This document shows positions 1 to 8,853 of a DNA stretch of 59,340 nt, in pieces. The stretch's first letter is position 1. Each line of letters opens with the position of its first letter. The stretch spans positions 1 through 59,340 of the forward strand of contig JACIXB010000030.1 of the NCBI GenBank assembly GCA_014360685.1, read 5' to 3'. Origin of the DNA: Actinomycetota bacterium (lineage in GTDB: Bacteria; Actinomycetota; Geothermincolia; Geothermincolales; RBG-13-55-18). The position numbers and the translations under genes were made by a program. Under the pieces are notes generated by a model. The model searched no databases and was not told the origin of the DNA. It saw only the letters and a list, made by a program, of their open reading frames with translations.

Positions 1-126
1 CGGCCCTTCAGTCAAGGAGCGGCGACCCCTGGGTTAAGGATGTCCTCCGGGGGCTTTCTGGATATCAGAGGATGGCGTGTTGAGGTTTTGCCGGGATGAG
101 GTGCCTACTTTTTGTAGACAGCAACA
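1..126. repeat. Terminal inverted repeat, left copy (126 bp)
   Basis: The first 126 bases are the exact reverse complement of the last 126 bases of the window; identity stops at base 127. The repeat overlaps the 3' end of the leftmost open reading frame. Because the two ends are inverted rather than direct, this is not circular closure. The length is close to a common assembler k-mer, so I infer that the contig breaks in a multicopy repeat; the repeat family is not recognised. Confidence 0.9.
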
Positions 127-625
127 CGCCTTCGACAACTATCCCCTGCTGGTCGCCTTCGTGGTAGCGTATTAATAATTGTGTCTCGGTCTGGACAAGA
201 ACCAGACCAATCAAATAGCCTTCCTCCCAAGGAAAGCCACCAAGAGAAGGGAGAAAGGCTATGGCAAAACACGATCGCGACGCTTCCAGGGACATGGTCA
301 CACAGGTAAGGGAAGAGGTCAAGCGGAGCACCTCCTCGCTCTTGAGGGCCTGGTCGGGGAGAAAACCTTCCTCCCGTACATAGCGCCTCTGGGCCTCAAC
401 CACCATCCTGGGGATTTCCTCTCCCAGCTCCTTTTCCAGCTCATCCAGGACCGGCTGGATCTCGTTGGGGCCGGTGGTGGAAAGCCTCTTCCCGGTGGAG
501 GGATGGGTGATGATGCCTTCCTCGACGTTCCCGTTCAGCTTGGCGATCTCCGCCAGGCCGTCATCCAGGTTGCGGAGACTGAGGGTGCCGCGCCCCCTCA
601 ACTCCTGAACATCAATTGCCAACAT
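65..625 (-). CDS. Hypothetical protein (186 aa), 3' end inside the terminal repeat
   Basis: I do not recognise this protein. Its first ~100 residues look like an ordinary soluble, acidic, helix-rich protein (segments such as LDELEKELGEEIPRM). Residues ~103-170 are more hydrophobic, and the last ~20 residues lie in the 126-bp terminal repeat. The junction may therefore be created by insertion of the repeat, with a foreign C-terminus and stop. A 167-codon frame on the opposite strand overlaps it but has a Pro/Gly/Arg-rich shadow-like composition. The gene runs away from the DUF362 gene on its right. Reality of the first 100 codons is likely; the C-terminal half is doubtful. Confidence 0.4.
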   Translation of the reverse strand: MLAIDVQELRGRGTLSLRNLDDGLAEIAKLNGNVEEGIITHPSTGKRLSTTGPNEIQPVLDELEKELGEEIPRMVVEAQRRYVREEGFLPDQALKSEEVLRLTSSLTCVTMSLEASRSCFAIAFLPSLGGFPWEEGYLIGLVLVQTETQLLIRYHEGDQQGIVVEGVLLSTKSRHLIPAKPQHAIL

Positions 626-912
626 GGGCCGCGCCTCTTACCGGGCGATCGCTCCCGCCCCGCGATTCGCGCTCCCAGGTAACGGTTCAACCTTACTGAA
701 TAAATCGACCGCCCGGCCCACGATATTAATGAACAATATCAGCCGTATATTCTTTCTCCCCCCCTTATGCGCATTTTCTATCATCATCGCCATAAGACGG
801 GATATCGGGGATTTCCATTCCGGGCGCCTCTCATGTTCCCCTGGAAAGGCCGTCATTTACTAATTAGAATTAACAACGATCGGTCGATGGAAATGACGGG
901 AAGGAGGTTTGC
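626..912. other. Divergent intergenic region
   Basis: No gene seen. An inverted repeat GATATT-7 nt-AATATC lies at 722-740, about 100 bp upstream of the leftward gene. The segment just before 900 is AT-rich and precedes a strong ribosome binding site (GGAAGGAGG) for the DUF362 gene. Both genes are probably transcribed outward from here, but I cannot place a convincing -35/-10 pair. Confidence 0.4.
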
Positions 913-1992
913 ATGTCCGAGGTATACTTCGCTAACATGCGCTGTACCCCCAGCCGGGGGATGCTGGTGAAGTTGTCCGAGCTCTGCAAGAAGGTGGGCC
1001 TCAAGGACATCATCGCGGAGAGGGATTTCGTGGCCATCAAGACTTCCTTCGCCGAGCCCGGGGGAACCGCCTACATCCCTTCCATCTACATCCGCACCAT
1101 GGTGGAGGAAGTGAAAAAGGTCGGGGGGCGGCCCTTCGTCAGCGATGCCAACACTCTGTACGTGGGAGGCAGGGCTCACGCCCTCCGCCACCTGCAGACG
1201 GCGGCGGCCAACGGGTTCACTATGGAGACGGTGGGAGCCCCCATCATCATCGCCGACGGCCTGCGCGGCCACGATTTCCACGAGGTGGAGATTGAGGGCC
1301 GCATCCTGAACAAGGTGAAGATAGCCGCTGCCTTCTACCAGTCCGATGCCTTCGTGGTCATGTCCCACCTCACCGGACACGAGTTCATGGGCTTCGGGGG
1401 AGCCCTGAAGAACGTGGGCATGGGTATGGGCAGCCGGGGAGGCAAGCAGCAGATGCATTCGGACATCAAACCGGCGGTGAACCCGGAGCGCTGCACGGCC
1501 TGTGCCAAGTGCATCAAGTGGTGCCCGGCTGGCGCCATCTCCATCGTGGGTAAAGGCAAGGAAAAGTACGCCAAGATCGACCGCAACCTGTGCATCGGGT
1601 GCGGGGAGTGCACGGTGATGTGTTTCCAGGCCGCCATCCAGGTGCGCCTCACCGGGGTCCTGGAGAACGCCCAGAAGAAGGTGGTGGAATACTGCATGGG
1701 AGCCCTCAAGGGCAAGGAGAACAAGGTGGCCTTCTTCAACTTCCTGATCAACGTGACCCCGGACTGCGACTGCTGGAACTATAACGACGCCCGGGCCGTG
1801 GAGGATATCGGTATCCTGGCCGGCCGGGACATCGTGGCCATCGAGCAAGCCAGCCTGGACCTGCTGAACGAGAAGGCGGGAAAGGATCTCTTCCGCTCCA
1901 TCTACCCGGCGGTGGACTGCCAGAAGCAGGTGGATTATGCCGCGGAGATGGGCCTGGGCAGCAAGGATTACGAGCTCATCAACATCGATTAA
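913..1992 (+). CDS. DUF362 domain protein with two [4Fe-4S] ferredoxin motifs
   Basis: The 359-residue protein has an N-terminal DUF362 domain (about residues 1-185, including SHLTGHEFMGFGGALKNVGMG) and then a bacterial-type 2x[4Fe-4S] ferredoxin segment. The clusters are CTACAKCIKWCP (about 194-205) and CIGCGECTVMC (about 226-236). DUF362 proteins are found widely in anaerobes, but their reaction is not established; an electron-transfer or metal-cofactor role is inferred from the clusters. The start is set by GGAAGGAGG eight bases upstream of ATG. The stop codon overlaps the stop of the convergent aldehyde ferredoxin oxidoreductase (ATTAAT shared), so the pair is packed tail to tail with no room for a terminator. 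Confidence 0.9.
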   Translation: MSEVYFANMRCTPSRGMLVKLSELCKKVGLKDIIAERDFVAIKTSFAEPGGTAYIPSIYIRTMVEEVKKVGGRPFVSDANTLYVGGRAHALRHLQTAAANGFTMETVGAPIIIADGLRGHDFHEVEIEGRILNKVKIAAAFYQSDAFVVMSHLTGHEFMGFGGALKNVGMGMGSRGGKQQMHSDIKPAVNPERCTACAKCIKWCPAGAISIVGKGKEKYAKIDRNLCIGCGECTVMCFQAAIQVRLTGVLENAQKKVVEYCMGALKGKENKVAFFNFLINVTPDCDCWNYNDARAVEDIGILAGRDIVAIEQASLDLLNEKAGKDLFRSIYPAVDCQKQVDYAAEMGLGSKDYELINID

Positions 1993-3848
1993 TAGAGCCT
2001 TTCCTCCAGGTAGCCAAGGCCCAGCTCACGCAGCTTCTCCGGCCGGGGCAGCCCGTCCTCGCGGAGGCCGCGGTACGCGTAGAACTCCCGGAGCATGGTG
2101 TCCATGTCCGGGACCACCCCGGCGATGTTCCCCTCCTTGACCGGAGTCATTATCCTCTGGCCCAGGCGGTCGTCGGCGCCGGTGGCTCCCCAGATGTGGC
2201 CCAGGCAGCGCTGCAGGAACCACACCCGCTCCCCGGCTTTCATCATGGCCTCCACGTCCCACCCGTAGCCGGCCACGGCGTTGAAGAGGCCCACCAGGAT
2301 GGGAACGGTGAAGTCCGTGGCCGGGAACTCGCACCAGCAGGCGGAGTTCATGATACAGCCCAGGTCGGTGGCCTTGGCCACCGACTCCGCCTTGGTCTCC
2401 GTGGTCATCCCCTGGTGGTGCCTGTCCAGCCCTATCTCCGGCCAGCGGATGGCCCCCCACTCCAGCTGGTAGGTCATGTTGGAGACGTGGCAGGCCCCCC
2501 GCACGGAGATGGCGTAGGCCAGGCCGTCCCCCCAGTCCAGGCGCGGGTCGTGCATGGGGGCCTCCAGGCCCTTGGTGTCGGTGAGGAAGCGCTCGCTGCC
2601 CCCTCCCACCTCCTCGGACGCGGCCCAGGAGCCCTTGGCCAGGAGGGTGGCCAGCTTGCCCTCCCTCCTCACCAGCTTGGGCAGGAGGTCGATAACCGTG
2701 TCTATGTCCCCCCACTTGAGCTCGATGCCCTCGTAGTCCTCGGGCCTGAGGATGCCGTGCTCGTAGCAGTCCATGGCCCAGGCGAAGGTGGCCCCGCAGG
2801 TGATGGTGTCCATGCCCAGTCGGTTGCAGATGTCGTTTATCTTGGCCACCGCCTGCAGGTTGGAGTTCATGAGCATGGTCCCGAAGGCCCCCAGGGTCTC
2901 ATACTCCGGGCCGGGTCCCGGACCCATGGCGTAGGGACCTTCCTCCACCTGGACCACCGGCTTGCAGCGCACCACGCAGTGGCGGCAAGCGCGCCTCCTG
3001 ACCAGTATCTCCTCGGTGAGGGTGACGCCGGAGAGGCGCTCCCCTCCCTCCTCCCAGATGCCCAACCCCCAGTTGCGGGTGGGGACGTCCCCCTCGATCA
3101 TCTTGGACTCCATGTTGCTGGGGGTCCCGAAGGCGCGCAGGGCCTTGGTCATCCCGCTCCGCTCCACCCGGGCGGTATAGGCCCTGGCCAGTTCCTCGAA
3201 ATTCTCCGGGTCCCTGTAGGTCATCCGTAGGTCCCCCTTGGCCACCACGGCCTTGAGGTTCTTGGAGGCCATCACCGTGCCCATGCCGGTGCGACCGAAG
3301 ACGTGCCCGTAATCGTTGACGATGCTTCCGAAGGGAATGAGGTTCTCGGAGGCGGGGCCCACGGCCAGGACCTTGTAGGTCTTGCCGTGCCTGCCCTTCA
3401 GGATGTCGGTGGTCTCGTAGGTGTCCTTTCCCCACAGGTCGGAGGCGGGAAGGAGCTGCGCCGAGCCTTCCTCCACCAGGAGGTAGACTGGCTGGTCCGA
3501 CCTGCCATGGAAGAAGATGGCATCGTAGCCGCAACGCTTGAGCTCCGGCCCGAAGTTCCCGCCGCAGGAGGCCTGGCCCCAGATGCGGGTGAGGGGGGAA
3601 CGGGAGCCCACGGAGAGGCGGCTGGACCCAGAGAGCCCCACCCCGGTGAGGGGCCCGGCGGCGAAGATAAGCGGGTTCTCGGGATCCAGGGGTTCCGCGT
3701 CCAGGTGCCCATGGTCGTAGAGGAGCCTGGCGGCCAGCCCGGCCCCGCCTATGTATTCCCGGTACACATCCTCGGGGAGTTCCCTCTCCTCCATCCTTCC
3801 CGAGCCAAGGTCCACCACCAGTACCTTCCCCATGTTCCCGAAGGCCAT
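1989..3848 (-). CDS. Aldehyde:ferredoxin oxidoreductase (tungsten/molybdopterin)
   Basis: This 619-residue protein is a full-length member of the AOR family, which oxidises aldehydes to carboxylic acids with ferredoxin as electron acceptor using a bis-pterin tungsten centre and one [4Fe-4S] cluster. The N-terminal AOR domain opens with GKVLVVDLGSGRMEERELPEDVYREYIGGAG-type sequence. The cluster ligands CRHCVVRC sit near residue 288, and a later Cys (SACWC, ~505) is a candidate fourth ligand. The start ATG has GGAAAGGAGGAG upstream. The substrate cannot be told from sequence; a detoxifying or fermentative aldehyde role fits the anaerobic setting. A TATATAAT box on this strand lies about 185 bp upstream (4031-4038), but without a good -35. 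Confidence 0.93.
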   Translation of the reverse strand: MAFGNMGKVLVVDLGSGRMEERELPEDVYREYIGGAGLAARLLYDHGHLDAEPLDPENPLIFAAGPLTGVGLSGSSRLSVGSRSPLTRIWGQASCGGNFGPELKRCGYDAIFFHGRSDQPVYLLVEEGSAQLLPASDLWGKDTYETTDILKGRHGKTYKVLAVGPASENLIPFGSIVNDYGHVFGRTGMGTVMASKNLKAVVAKGDLRMTYRDPENFEELARAYTARVERSGMTKALRAFGTPSNMESKMIEGDVPTRNWGLGIWEEGGERLSGVTLTEEILVRRRACRHCVVRCKPVVQVEEGPYAMGPGPGPEYETLGAFGTMLMNSNLQAVAKINDICNRLGMDTITCGATFAWAMDCYEHGILRPEDYEGIELKWGDIDTVIDLLPKLVRREGKLATLLAKGSWAASEEVGGGSERFLTDTKGLEAPMHDPRLDWGDGLAYAISVRGACHVSNMTYQLEWGAIRWPEIGLDRHHQGMTTETKAESVAKATDLGCIMNSACWCEFPATDFTVPILVGLFNAVAGYGWDVEAMMKAGERVWFLQRCLGHIWGATGADDRLGQRIMTPVKEGNIAGVVPDMDTMLREFYAYRGLREDGLPRPEKLRELGLGYLEERLY

Positions 3849-4345
3849 CGTCTCCTCCTTTCCGGCTCTACCCCAGCGATTCCCACAAGGTTGGCCGCAG
3901 AAAAAGACGAAAGGTGTTTTTCTCCACGCTGGTTTCCCTTCCCACCAAAAATGTCATCCAGGCCCAGCACAGACAACCATCCTGCGAAGTACCTTACGTC
4001 CTTTCCACGCTGAAGTTGAGTTCGAGGTACATTATATAAAAGTGAGTTCGGCTATACTACCGGCGGCTTAACGGGCACGAGCGAAAGGCTGTCCCAAGAA
4101 AACACGCGTCTCGTAGACTCCCGCCGCATCTCAGGTGTCTCCGCCCGGGAGACGATAATGGCCTCCAGCGGCTGGCCCATGTGATTAAATCACCCGTTCG
4201 GCAGGGTATCGATGGCTACCCATCGCGGTCCCGTCTCCAAGGAGCAAACGGTCTCGGATCCGTCGCCCGCAATACGTGTTCCAAGCTTGCGATTTTACTT
4301 CCCCCATGGCCGGATTGTCCCCGGGCAATCACCCCGTGGGCCACG
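3849..4345. other. Intergenic region without a gene
   Basis: No credible coding sequence on either strand. It contains an AT-rich patch around 4028-4060 with TATATAAT on the minus strand, a possible promoter for the aldehyde ferredoxin oxidoreductase. Nothing else stands out. Confidence 0.4.
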
Positions 4346-5341
4346 TCATTCGGCGCGGTTGAACTGCCAGAGGGCGAGGGCGAAGAGGAAGGCGCCGAAA
4401 CCGGCCATCACCAGCACGTCCAGCCATAGCGGGTAGGCCTGGGCGGGGAGGGAAGCCTGCTGGGCCATGGTGGAGAGGGCCGAGGGATCCGGGTACCCCT
4501 TCCCCAGCCCGATTCTCAGTATCTCCGGGTCCTTGAACCAGGCGGCGAACTGGGCCAGGTTGCCGGGCATGCCTGCAGCCAGGTTCATCCCCCTGAGCAT
4601 TATCCCCCGCAGCGCGTCCACACCGTAGGTCAGGGGGTCTATCTTGGTGAGGACCTCCATCCAGCGGGGCAGCCCCTGCAGGGGGAAGAAGGCGCCGGAG
4701 AGGAAGAACATGGGCATGAGCAGGAAGTTCATGACGATGGGAAATCCTTCCATGGAGGTCATGCGCGCGGCCACGGCAACCCCCAGGGAGGTGAGGCTCA
4801 GGGACATGAGAATTATCAGCGGCATCACCGCCAGGGACTTCCAGAGGGTATCCAGGCTGAACCCGTACACCCAGGGGGTGAAGGCCAGGACGAGGAAGAT
4901 GGCCCCCTGGATGAGGGCGGTGATGGAACCGCCGACTATCTTTCCCAGGGCCACGCTGGAGCGGGGGACCGGCGACACCAGCACCTCCTTGAGGAACCCG
5001 AACTCCCGGTCCCAGATGATGGAGATGGCCGAAAAGACCGAGGTGAAGAGGACGGTGAGTCCGAGAATGCCCGGGTACATGAACTTGATGTAGGGGACGT
5101 CCCCACCCCCGAAGACCTTGAAGGCGCTCTCCATGCCCACCCCCAGGAGGGCCAGGTACATGATGGGCTGGGCGAATCCCCCGATGCGCCGCGCCCGGTC
5201 CCGCCAGAAACGACGGAACTCCCTCAGCACGATGATGTATATGCCGCGCATGGCCCAGCTGAGGCCGGAGGATTTACTCCTGGCAGGCGTCGTGAACTCT
5301 CCTGATACCAGGTCTACCGCTTTCTCCTCCAGAGCTCCCAT
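4346..5341 (-). CDS. ABC-2 type transporter permease (DrrB-like)
   Basis: The product (331 aa from the chosen start) is an ABC-2 membrane permease. It has six hydrophobic segments, the first near 'IGGFAQPIMYLALLGVG', and the family's typical PLTYGVDALRGIML-like region near residue 250. It forms the membrane half of a drug or lipid exporter with the ATPase gene immediately upstream. I chose the ATG at 5341 because GGAGG lies nine bases upstream; the frame is open back to a TTG at 5395, which has no good ribosome binding site. The stop-to-start gap from the ATPase gene is 65 bp, so they are co-transcribed. The cargo is unknown. Confidence 0.88.
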   Translation of the reverse strand: MGALEEKAVDLVSGEFTTPARSKSSGLSWAMRGIYIIVLREFRRFWRDRARRIGGFAQPIMYLALLGVGMESAFKVFGGGDVPYIKFMYPGILGLTVLFTSVFSAISIIWDREFGFLKEVLVSPVPRSSVALGKIVGGSITALIQGAIFLVLAFTPWVYGFSLDTLWKSLAVMPLIILMSLSLTSLGVAVAARMTSMEGFPIVMNFLLMPMFFLSGAFFPLQGLPRWMEVLTKIDPLTYGVDALRGIMLRGMNLAAGMPGNLAQFAAWFKDPEILRIGLGKGYPDPSALSTMAQQASLPAQAYPLWLDVLVMAGFGAFLFALALWQFNRAE

Positions 5342-5406
5342 CCCTGTTTCCTCCGGTGCTTCAAAGTGGCCTCCCCGACTTCCCGGTATCCTCAAACCGC
5401 CCGCGC

Positions 5407-6396
5407 TTATCGGGCGAAGGGGGGCCTTACCCTGGTCACCATCTGCCTCATACCTGCGAGACCATCCGCCTCATCGTCCCGTATCTCCCTTCCGGTGAGC
5501 TTGAGGAACACGTCATCCAGGGTGGGACGATGCAGGCTGATGGACTGGATGGGCACGTCCAGCTCGCGGATCAGCCGGGGGATGAACTCCTCGCCGCGCT
5601 CCACCTCGAAGCACAGGCAGTCCCGCTCCTCGAGGATGTTCACTCGGAACTTCTCCTTCAACAGTTCCTCGGCCCGAGCATCGTCTTCGGTCTTGATGCG
5701 GATGACGTCTCCCCCCACCATGTTCTTGAGGTTGTCGGGCGTGTCCATGGCGATGATGTTCCCGTGGTCGATGATGGCTATGCGGTCGCAGTGCTCTGCC
5801 TCCTCCATGTAATGGGTGGTGAGGAAGATGGTTATCTCCTCGCGTTTCCTCAGGTCCTTGATGTAGTCCCAGATATACCGCCGGGTCTGGGGGTCCAGGC
5901 CGATGGTGGGCTCGTCCAGGAAGAGCACGCGGGGATGGTGCAGGAGTCCCCGGGCGATCTCCAGCCTCCTCTTCATGCCCCCGGAGAAGGTGATCACCAG
6001 GTCGTCGGCGCGGTCCAGGAGATCCACCATCTCCAGGAGTTCCCGCTTGCGCTTCTCCCGGATGGAATGGGGAACGGCGTAGACCACGGCGTGGAAGTCC
6101 AGGTTCTCATTGGCAGTGAGGCGGTCATCCAGGCTGGGGTCCTGGAAGACCAGGCCTATTCGCTGCCGGACCTCCCTCTTGTGCCTTACCACGTCGAACC
6201 CGTCCACCGTGGCCCTTCCCGCGGTGGGGGTGAGCAGCGTGCACAGCATGTTGATGGTGGTGGTCTTTCCCGCTCCGTTGGGACCCAGGAACCCGAAGAC
6301 CTCCCCCCGGTCCACGTTGAAGGTCACCCCCTTCACGGCGACCAGGTCCCCGAACTTCCTCACCAGTCCCTCGACCTCTACCGTGTACCCGTTCAT
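5407..6396 (-). CDS. ABC transporter ATP-binding protein (DrrA-like)
   Basis: The 329-residue protein carries every ABC ATPase motif: Walker A GPNGAGKTTT (about 39-48), signature FSGGMKRR, Walker B VLFLDEPTIGLDP and the switch histidine TTHYMEE. The C-terminal ~90 residues match the extra domain of the daunorubicin-resistance (DrrA) group. It energises the permease encoded next. It is the first gene of the pair; a 15-bp palindrome 43 bp upstream may bind the neighbouring MarR protein. The exported compound cannot be inferred. Confidence 0.92.
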   Translation of the reverse strand: MNGYTVEVEGLVRKFGDLVAVKGVTFNVDRGEVFGFLGPNGAGKTTTINMLCTLLTPTAGRATVDGFDVVRHKREVRQRIGLVFQDPSLDDRLTANENLDFHAVVYAVPHSIREKRKRELLEMVDLLDRADDLVITFSGGMKRRLEIARGLLHHPRVLFLDEPTIGLDPQTRRYIWDYIKDLRKREEITIFLTTHYMEEAEHCDRIAIIDHGNIIAMDTPDNLKNMVGGDVIRIKTEDDARAEELLKEKFRVNILEERDCLCFEVERGEEFIPRLIRELDVPIQSISLHRPTLDDVFLKLTGREIRDDEADGLAGMRQMVTRVRPPFAR

Positions 6397-6438
6397 GCAC
6401 CTTCCTCCCGGCCACCTGTCCTCCGGGTCATAGTCTTT

Positions 6439-6453
6439 TTTAGCACAGCTAAA
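6439..6453. promoter_or_regulatory. Palindrome upstream of the ABC exporter, candidate MarR operator
   Basis: TTTAGC-ACA-GCTAAA is a perfect 6-bp inverted repeat with a 3-bp spacer inside an AT-rich stretch, 43 bp before the ATPase start. It sits where a promoter would be, and a MarR gene is the next gene upstream, so repression by that protein is plausible. Function is inferred only. Confidence 0.45.
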
Positions 6454-6796
6454 TATAGCATAACTTAAACCCCCCTGGCCGCCATGTCAATATGCGGGAT
6501 CATGGAGGCGGGGAGCCACCTGCCCCCCCGCCGGCTCACTTCCCTCGCTTGGACGCCAGGGTCCCCGCACTCCCGAGAGGATCGCCTTCCCGCCCCGAAG
6601 ACGGGCATAGGGCAACCGAAAATCGATCCAGGCCCCGGTCGCATCATCGATCCGTCATCCCGCCCGTAAAGACCGTTTTTCTGCTCAAAGAACAATGCAC
6701 CCTTATCCGCTCAATCTTCGAATCGCAGAGGTGTTTCCTGGAACCGAATCGCGCTCCGGCGCGACATCCAAGAAAGGCAAGGGGTCCCCGGAAGAT
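6454..6796. other. Intergenic region without a gene
   Basis: After the AT-rich operator-like patch, the sequence is GC-rich with no ribosome binding site plus open frame that looks coding. I see no RNA gene or repeat. Confidence 0.4.
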
Positions 6797-7276
6797 CTAC
6801 CCTCGATCCGATTCGCCTTCCAGGGCGGCCGATAGTCGGGCGGTGAACCTCTCCAGCCATCCCAGGAAGGACTCGATCTCCCGCAGGTCATGGTCATCTA
6901 TGAGCTTCAGGAACTCCTCCTTCTGCATCTCTCCCAGTTCCGCCAGTATCTCCCTTCCTTCCCGCGTCAGGCGTACCCGGGTGAGGCGACGGTTTTCCGG
7001 GTCCTTCCACCTCTCCAGCCACCCTTTCTCGCAGAGGTTGTCGATCATCCGGCTGGCGGTGGGCGCTGCCACCATCATCACCTGGGAGGCCTGGGTGACG
7101 GTCATCTCCCCGTGAACGTTTACCATCTTCAAGAGAAAGAACTGGGGGAGGGTCACCCCGTGCTTTCCCACCGCCCGGCGAAAGGCGTTGCCCCGGATGC
7201 GCATGATGACGCCCAGGCTCTCGATGAGGCGTTCCGCCAGTCTCTCCCGCTGGTCCCCTTCCCCGGCCATGTCCAC
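6797..7276 (-). CDS. MarR family transcriptional regulator
   Basis: The protein (159 aa) has the MarR winged-helix fold. The recognition region is MTVTQASQVMMVAAPTASRM (about 59-78), followed by the wing DPENRRLTRVRLTREGRE, in which D and R residues typical of MarR are kept. Helical dimerisation segments occupy both ends. MarR proteins usually repress transport or catabolic genes and release DNA on binding a small aromatic ligand. It lies upstream of the DrrAB-like exporter on the same strand, 400 bp away, and probably controls it. The true start may be the third codon (also Met). Confidence 0.88.
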   Translation of the reverse strand: MDMAGEGDQRERLAERLIESLGVIMRIRGNAFRRAVGKHGVTLPQFFLLKMVNVHGEMTVTQASQVMMVAAPTASRMIDNLCEKGWLERWKDPENRRLTRVRLTREGREILAELGEMQKEEFLKLIDDHDLREIESFLGWLERFTARLSAALEGESDRG

Positions 7277-7402
7277 TTCCTTCGCGCCTTGCGTCGGGGG
7301 GTGTACACCCCCCTTCCGCCGCTACGCCACCATTATGCCACACCCGCCTCCTCCACAAGGGCGAAGATCCCCTGTGTACCGTGCGTAACCCGAATCCCCC
7401 GC

Positions 7403-8779
7403 TCAGAGGAGGCGGGTGAGCTCGCGCACGTCGTCCAGTTCATCCAGGCGGTCCACCGTCTCCACTATCTCCTCCCGGCGCCCCTCGTCCAGGATGTCCC
7501 GGGTGCAGGCGGCGAGCTTCTCCCGCACGTCCACCGGGTTGAGGTAGGAACCCCTCATGGCCTCCGTGAACCTGGATACCCCCCTCCCGTCCTTGAGCAC
7601 TAGGGTCACCTCCCCAGCGTTGACCCCCTCCTCCATCTCCTTGAGGTCGAGCAGGGGATCCGTGGTGTAGGAAATACGACCCAGGAATCCCCGCAGCTCG
7701 GGATCCTTCATCCGTTCCTTACCGAACTGGGCCGCAGTGAGTTCCCGGTCCATGATGGCCACCGCCAGGGGATAGGTGGCGTCGAAGAACAGGGGGACCG
7801 GGGTCAGCCAATCCGTCTCCGCGATGCGGTCCATGAGGTCCAGCAGCTCCTCCAGGGGCCGGCGAAGGAGCAGGGTCACCGTGGGACACCTCACCTCCAC
7901 CTTCTCTATGTCCCTCCAGGTCAGGGAATGCCCCTCCAAGAGGTCCAGCGCCGAATCCACCAGGGCGTCCAGCCGCCCACAGCAGGGATAGACCTTGGGG
8001 GAGTGGGTGTCCGTCCTCCAGTCGGTCCCCAGGTCCTTGACCATCTCCTCCAGGTCGTACCTCTCGAACACGGCATTGGAGAAACCGTCGGGATGCTCTA
8101 TGATCCCCCGGAAGCCGTGCATGCCCCGGGCGGCGAGGGAGGCGGCGGTTATCCCGGCCAGCGCCGGGGCTCCGGTTATCATCCCCTTGGTGCCGGACAT
8201 CCATCCCGCGAAGCACTGGGTGAGGGGTGGAAAGCAGGAGATGCCCACGGCGTCCATCATCGCCTCCCGGTCCAGCCCCATGAGCTTTCCGGCCACGATG
8301 GCCGCGTCAATCTGGTGGTTGGGACAGGAATTGGTGAACAGGCGGCTCCGGATGTAGGCCTGTCCGGTGCGTCCGCTCACCTCGTTGCCGATGACCAGGG
8401 CGGTGAGGAACTCCTTTCCCGAGGCACCCACCCCCTCCGCCACCGCCAGGGCCACGGGGACGGTGGAGGCTCCCGAGTGCTTGGACTTGAGGTAGTCCTC
8501 CCATTCCAGGGCTTGGGCGGCCACCGCGTGGGCCATCCCCGCGCTGCGCATGCTGTACCGGAAACCGGTCCCCACCACCGTGGCCTCCTCGCGATCTCCC
8601 CACGACCTCACCCCACGGTATAGCGGCTGCAGGAAATCGGCCCTGCTCCCGGCGAGCATGGCGGACACGATGCTCAGCACCTGCTCCTTGGCGCAGTGAA
8701 CGGTACGAGGTGGTATGTCCTCGAAGGTCGTGCGGCAGGCCCATTCGCAGAGTATCTCGGTCACCGGGAGGGATGTCAC
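7403..8779 (-). CDS. MmgE/PrpD family protein (2-methylcitrate dehydratase-like)
   Basis: This 458-residue protein matches the MmgE/PrpD family along its length: an N-terminal all-helical domain with HAVAAQALEWEDYL and HSGASTVPVALAVAE, then the C-terminal alpha/beta domain with SPKVYPCCGRLDALVDSALDL. Members include 2-methylcitrate dehydratase, cis-aconitate decarboxylase and uncharacterised hydratases, so the substrate is uncertain. No other methylcitrate-cycle gene is in view. It begins with GTG, and its GTGA overlaps a TGA that ends the frame of the upstream small gene when that gene's internal TAG is ignored. This implies translational coupling in the ancestral arrangement. Confidence 0.87.
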   Translation of the reverse strand: MTSLPVTEILCEWACRTTFEDIPPRTVHCAKEQVLSIVSAMLAGSRADFLQPLYRGVRSWGDREEATVVGTGFRYSMRSAGMAHAVAAQALEWEDYLKSKHSGASTVPVALAVAEGVGASGKEFLTALVIGNEVSGRTGQAYIRSRLFTNSCPNHQIDAAIVAGKLMGLDREAMMDAVGISCFPPLTQCFAGWMSGTKGMITGAPALAGITAASLAARGMHGFRGIIEHPDGFSNAVFERYDLEEMVKDLGTDWRTDTHSPKVYPCCGRLDALVDSALDLLEGHSLTWRDIEKVEVRCPTVTLLLRRPLEELLDLMDRIAETDWLTPVPLFFDATYPLAVAIMDRELTAAQFGKERMKDPELRGFLGRISYTTDPLLDLKEMEEGVNAGEVTLVLKDGRGVSRFTEAMRGSYLNPVDVREKLAACTRDILDEGRREEIVETVDRLDELDDVRELTRLL

Positions 8780-8853
8780 CGCTCACCCCCCTCCGCGGCC
8801 CCATCGTCCATCCTGGGAAGATTTACCATGGCCTGGAGCACGGTGGAGAACCT

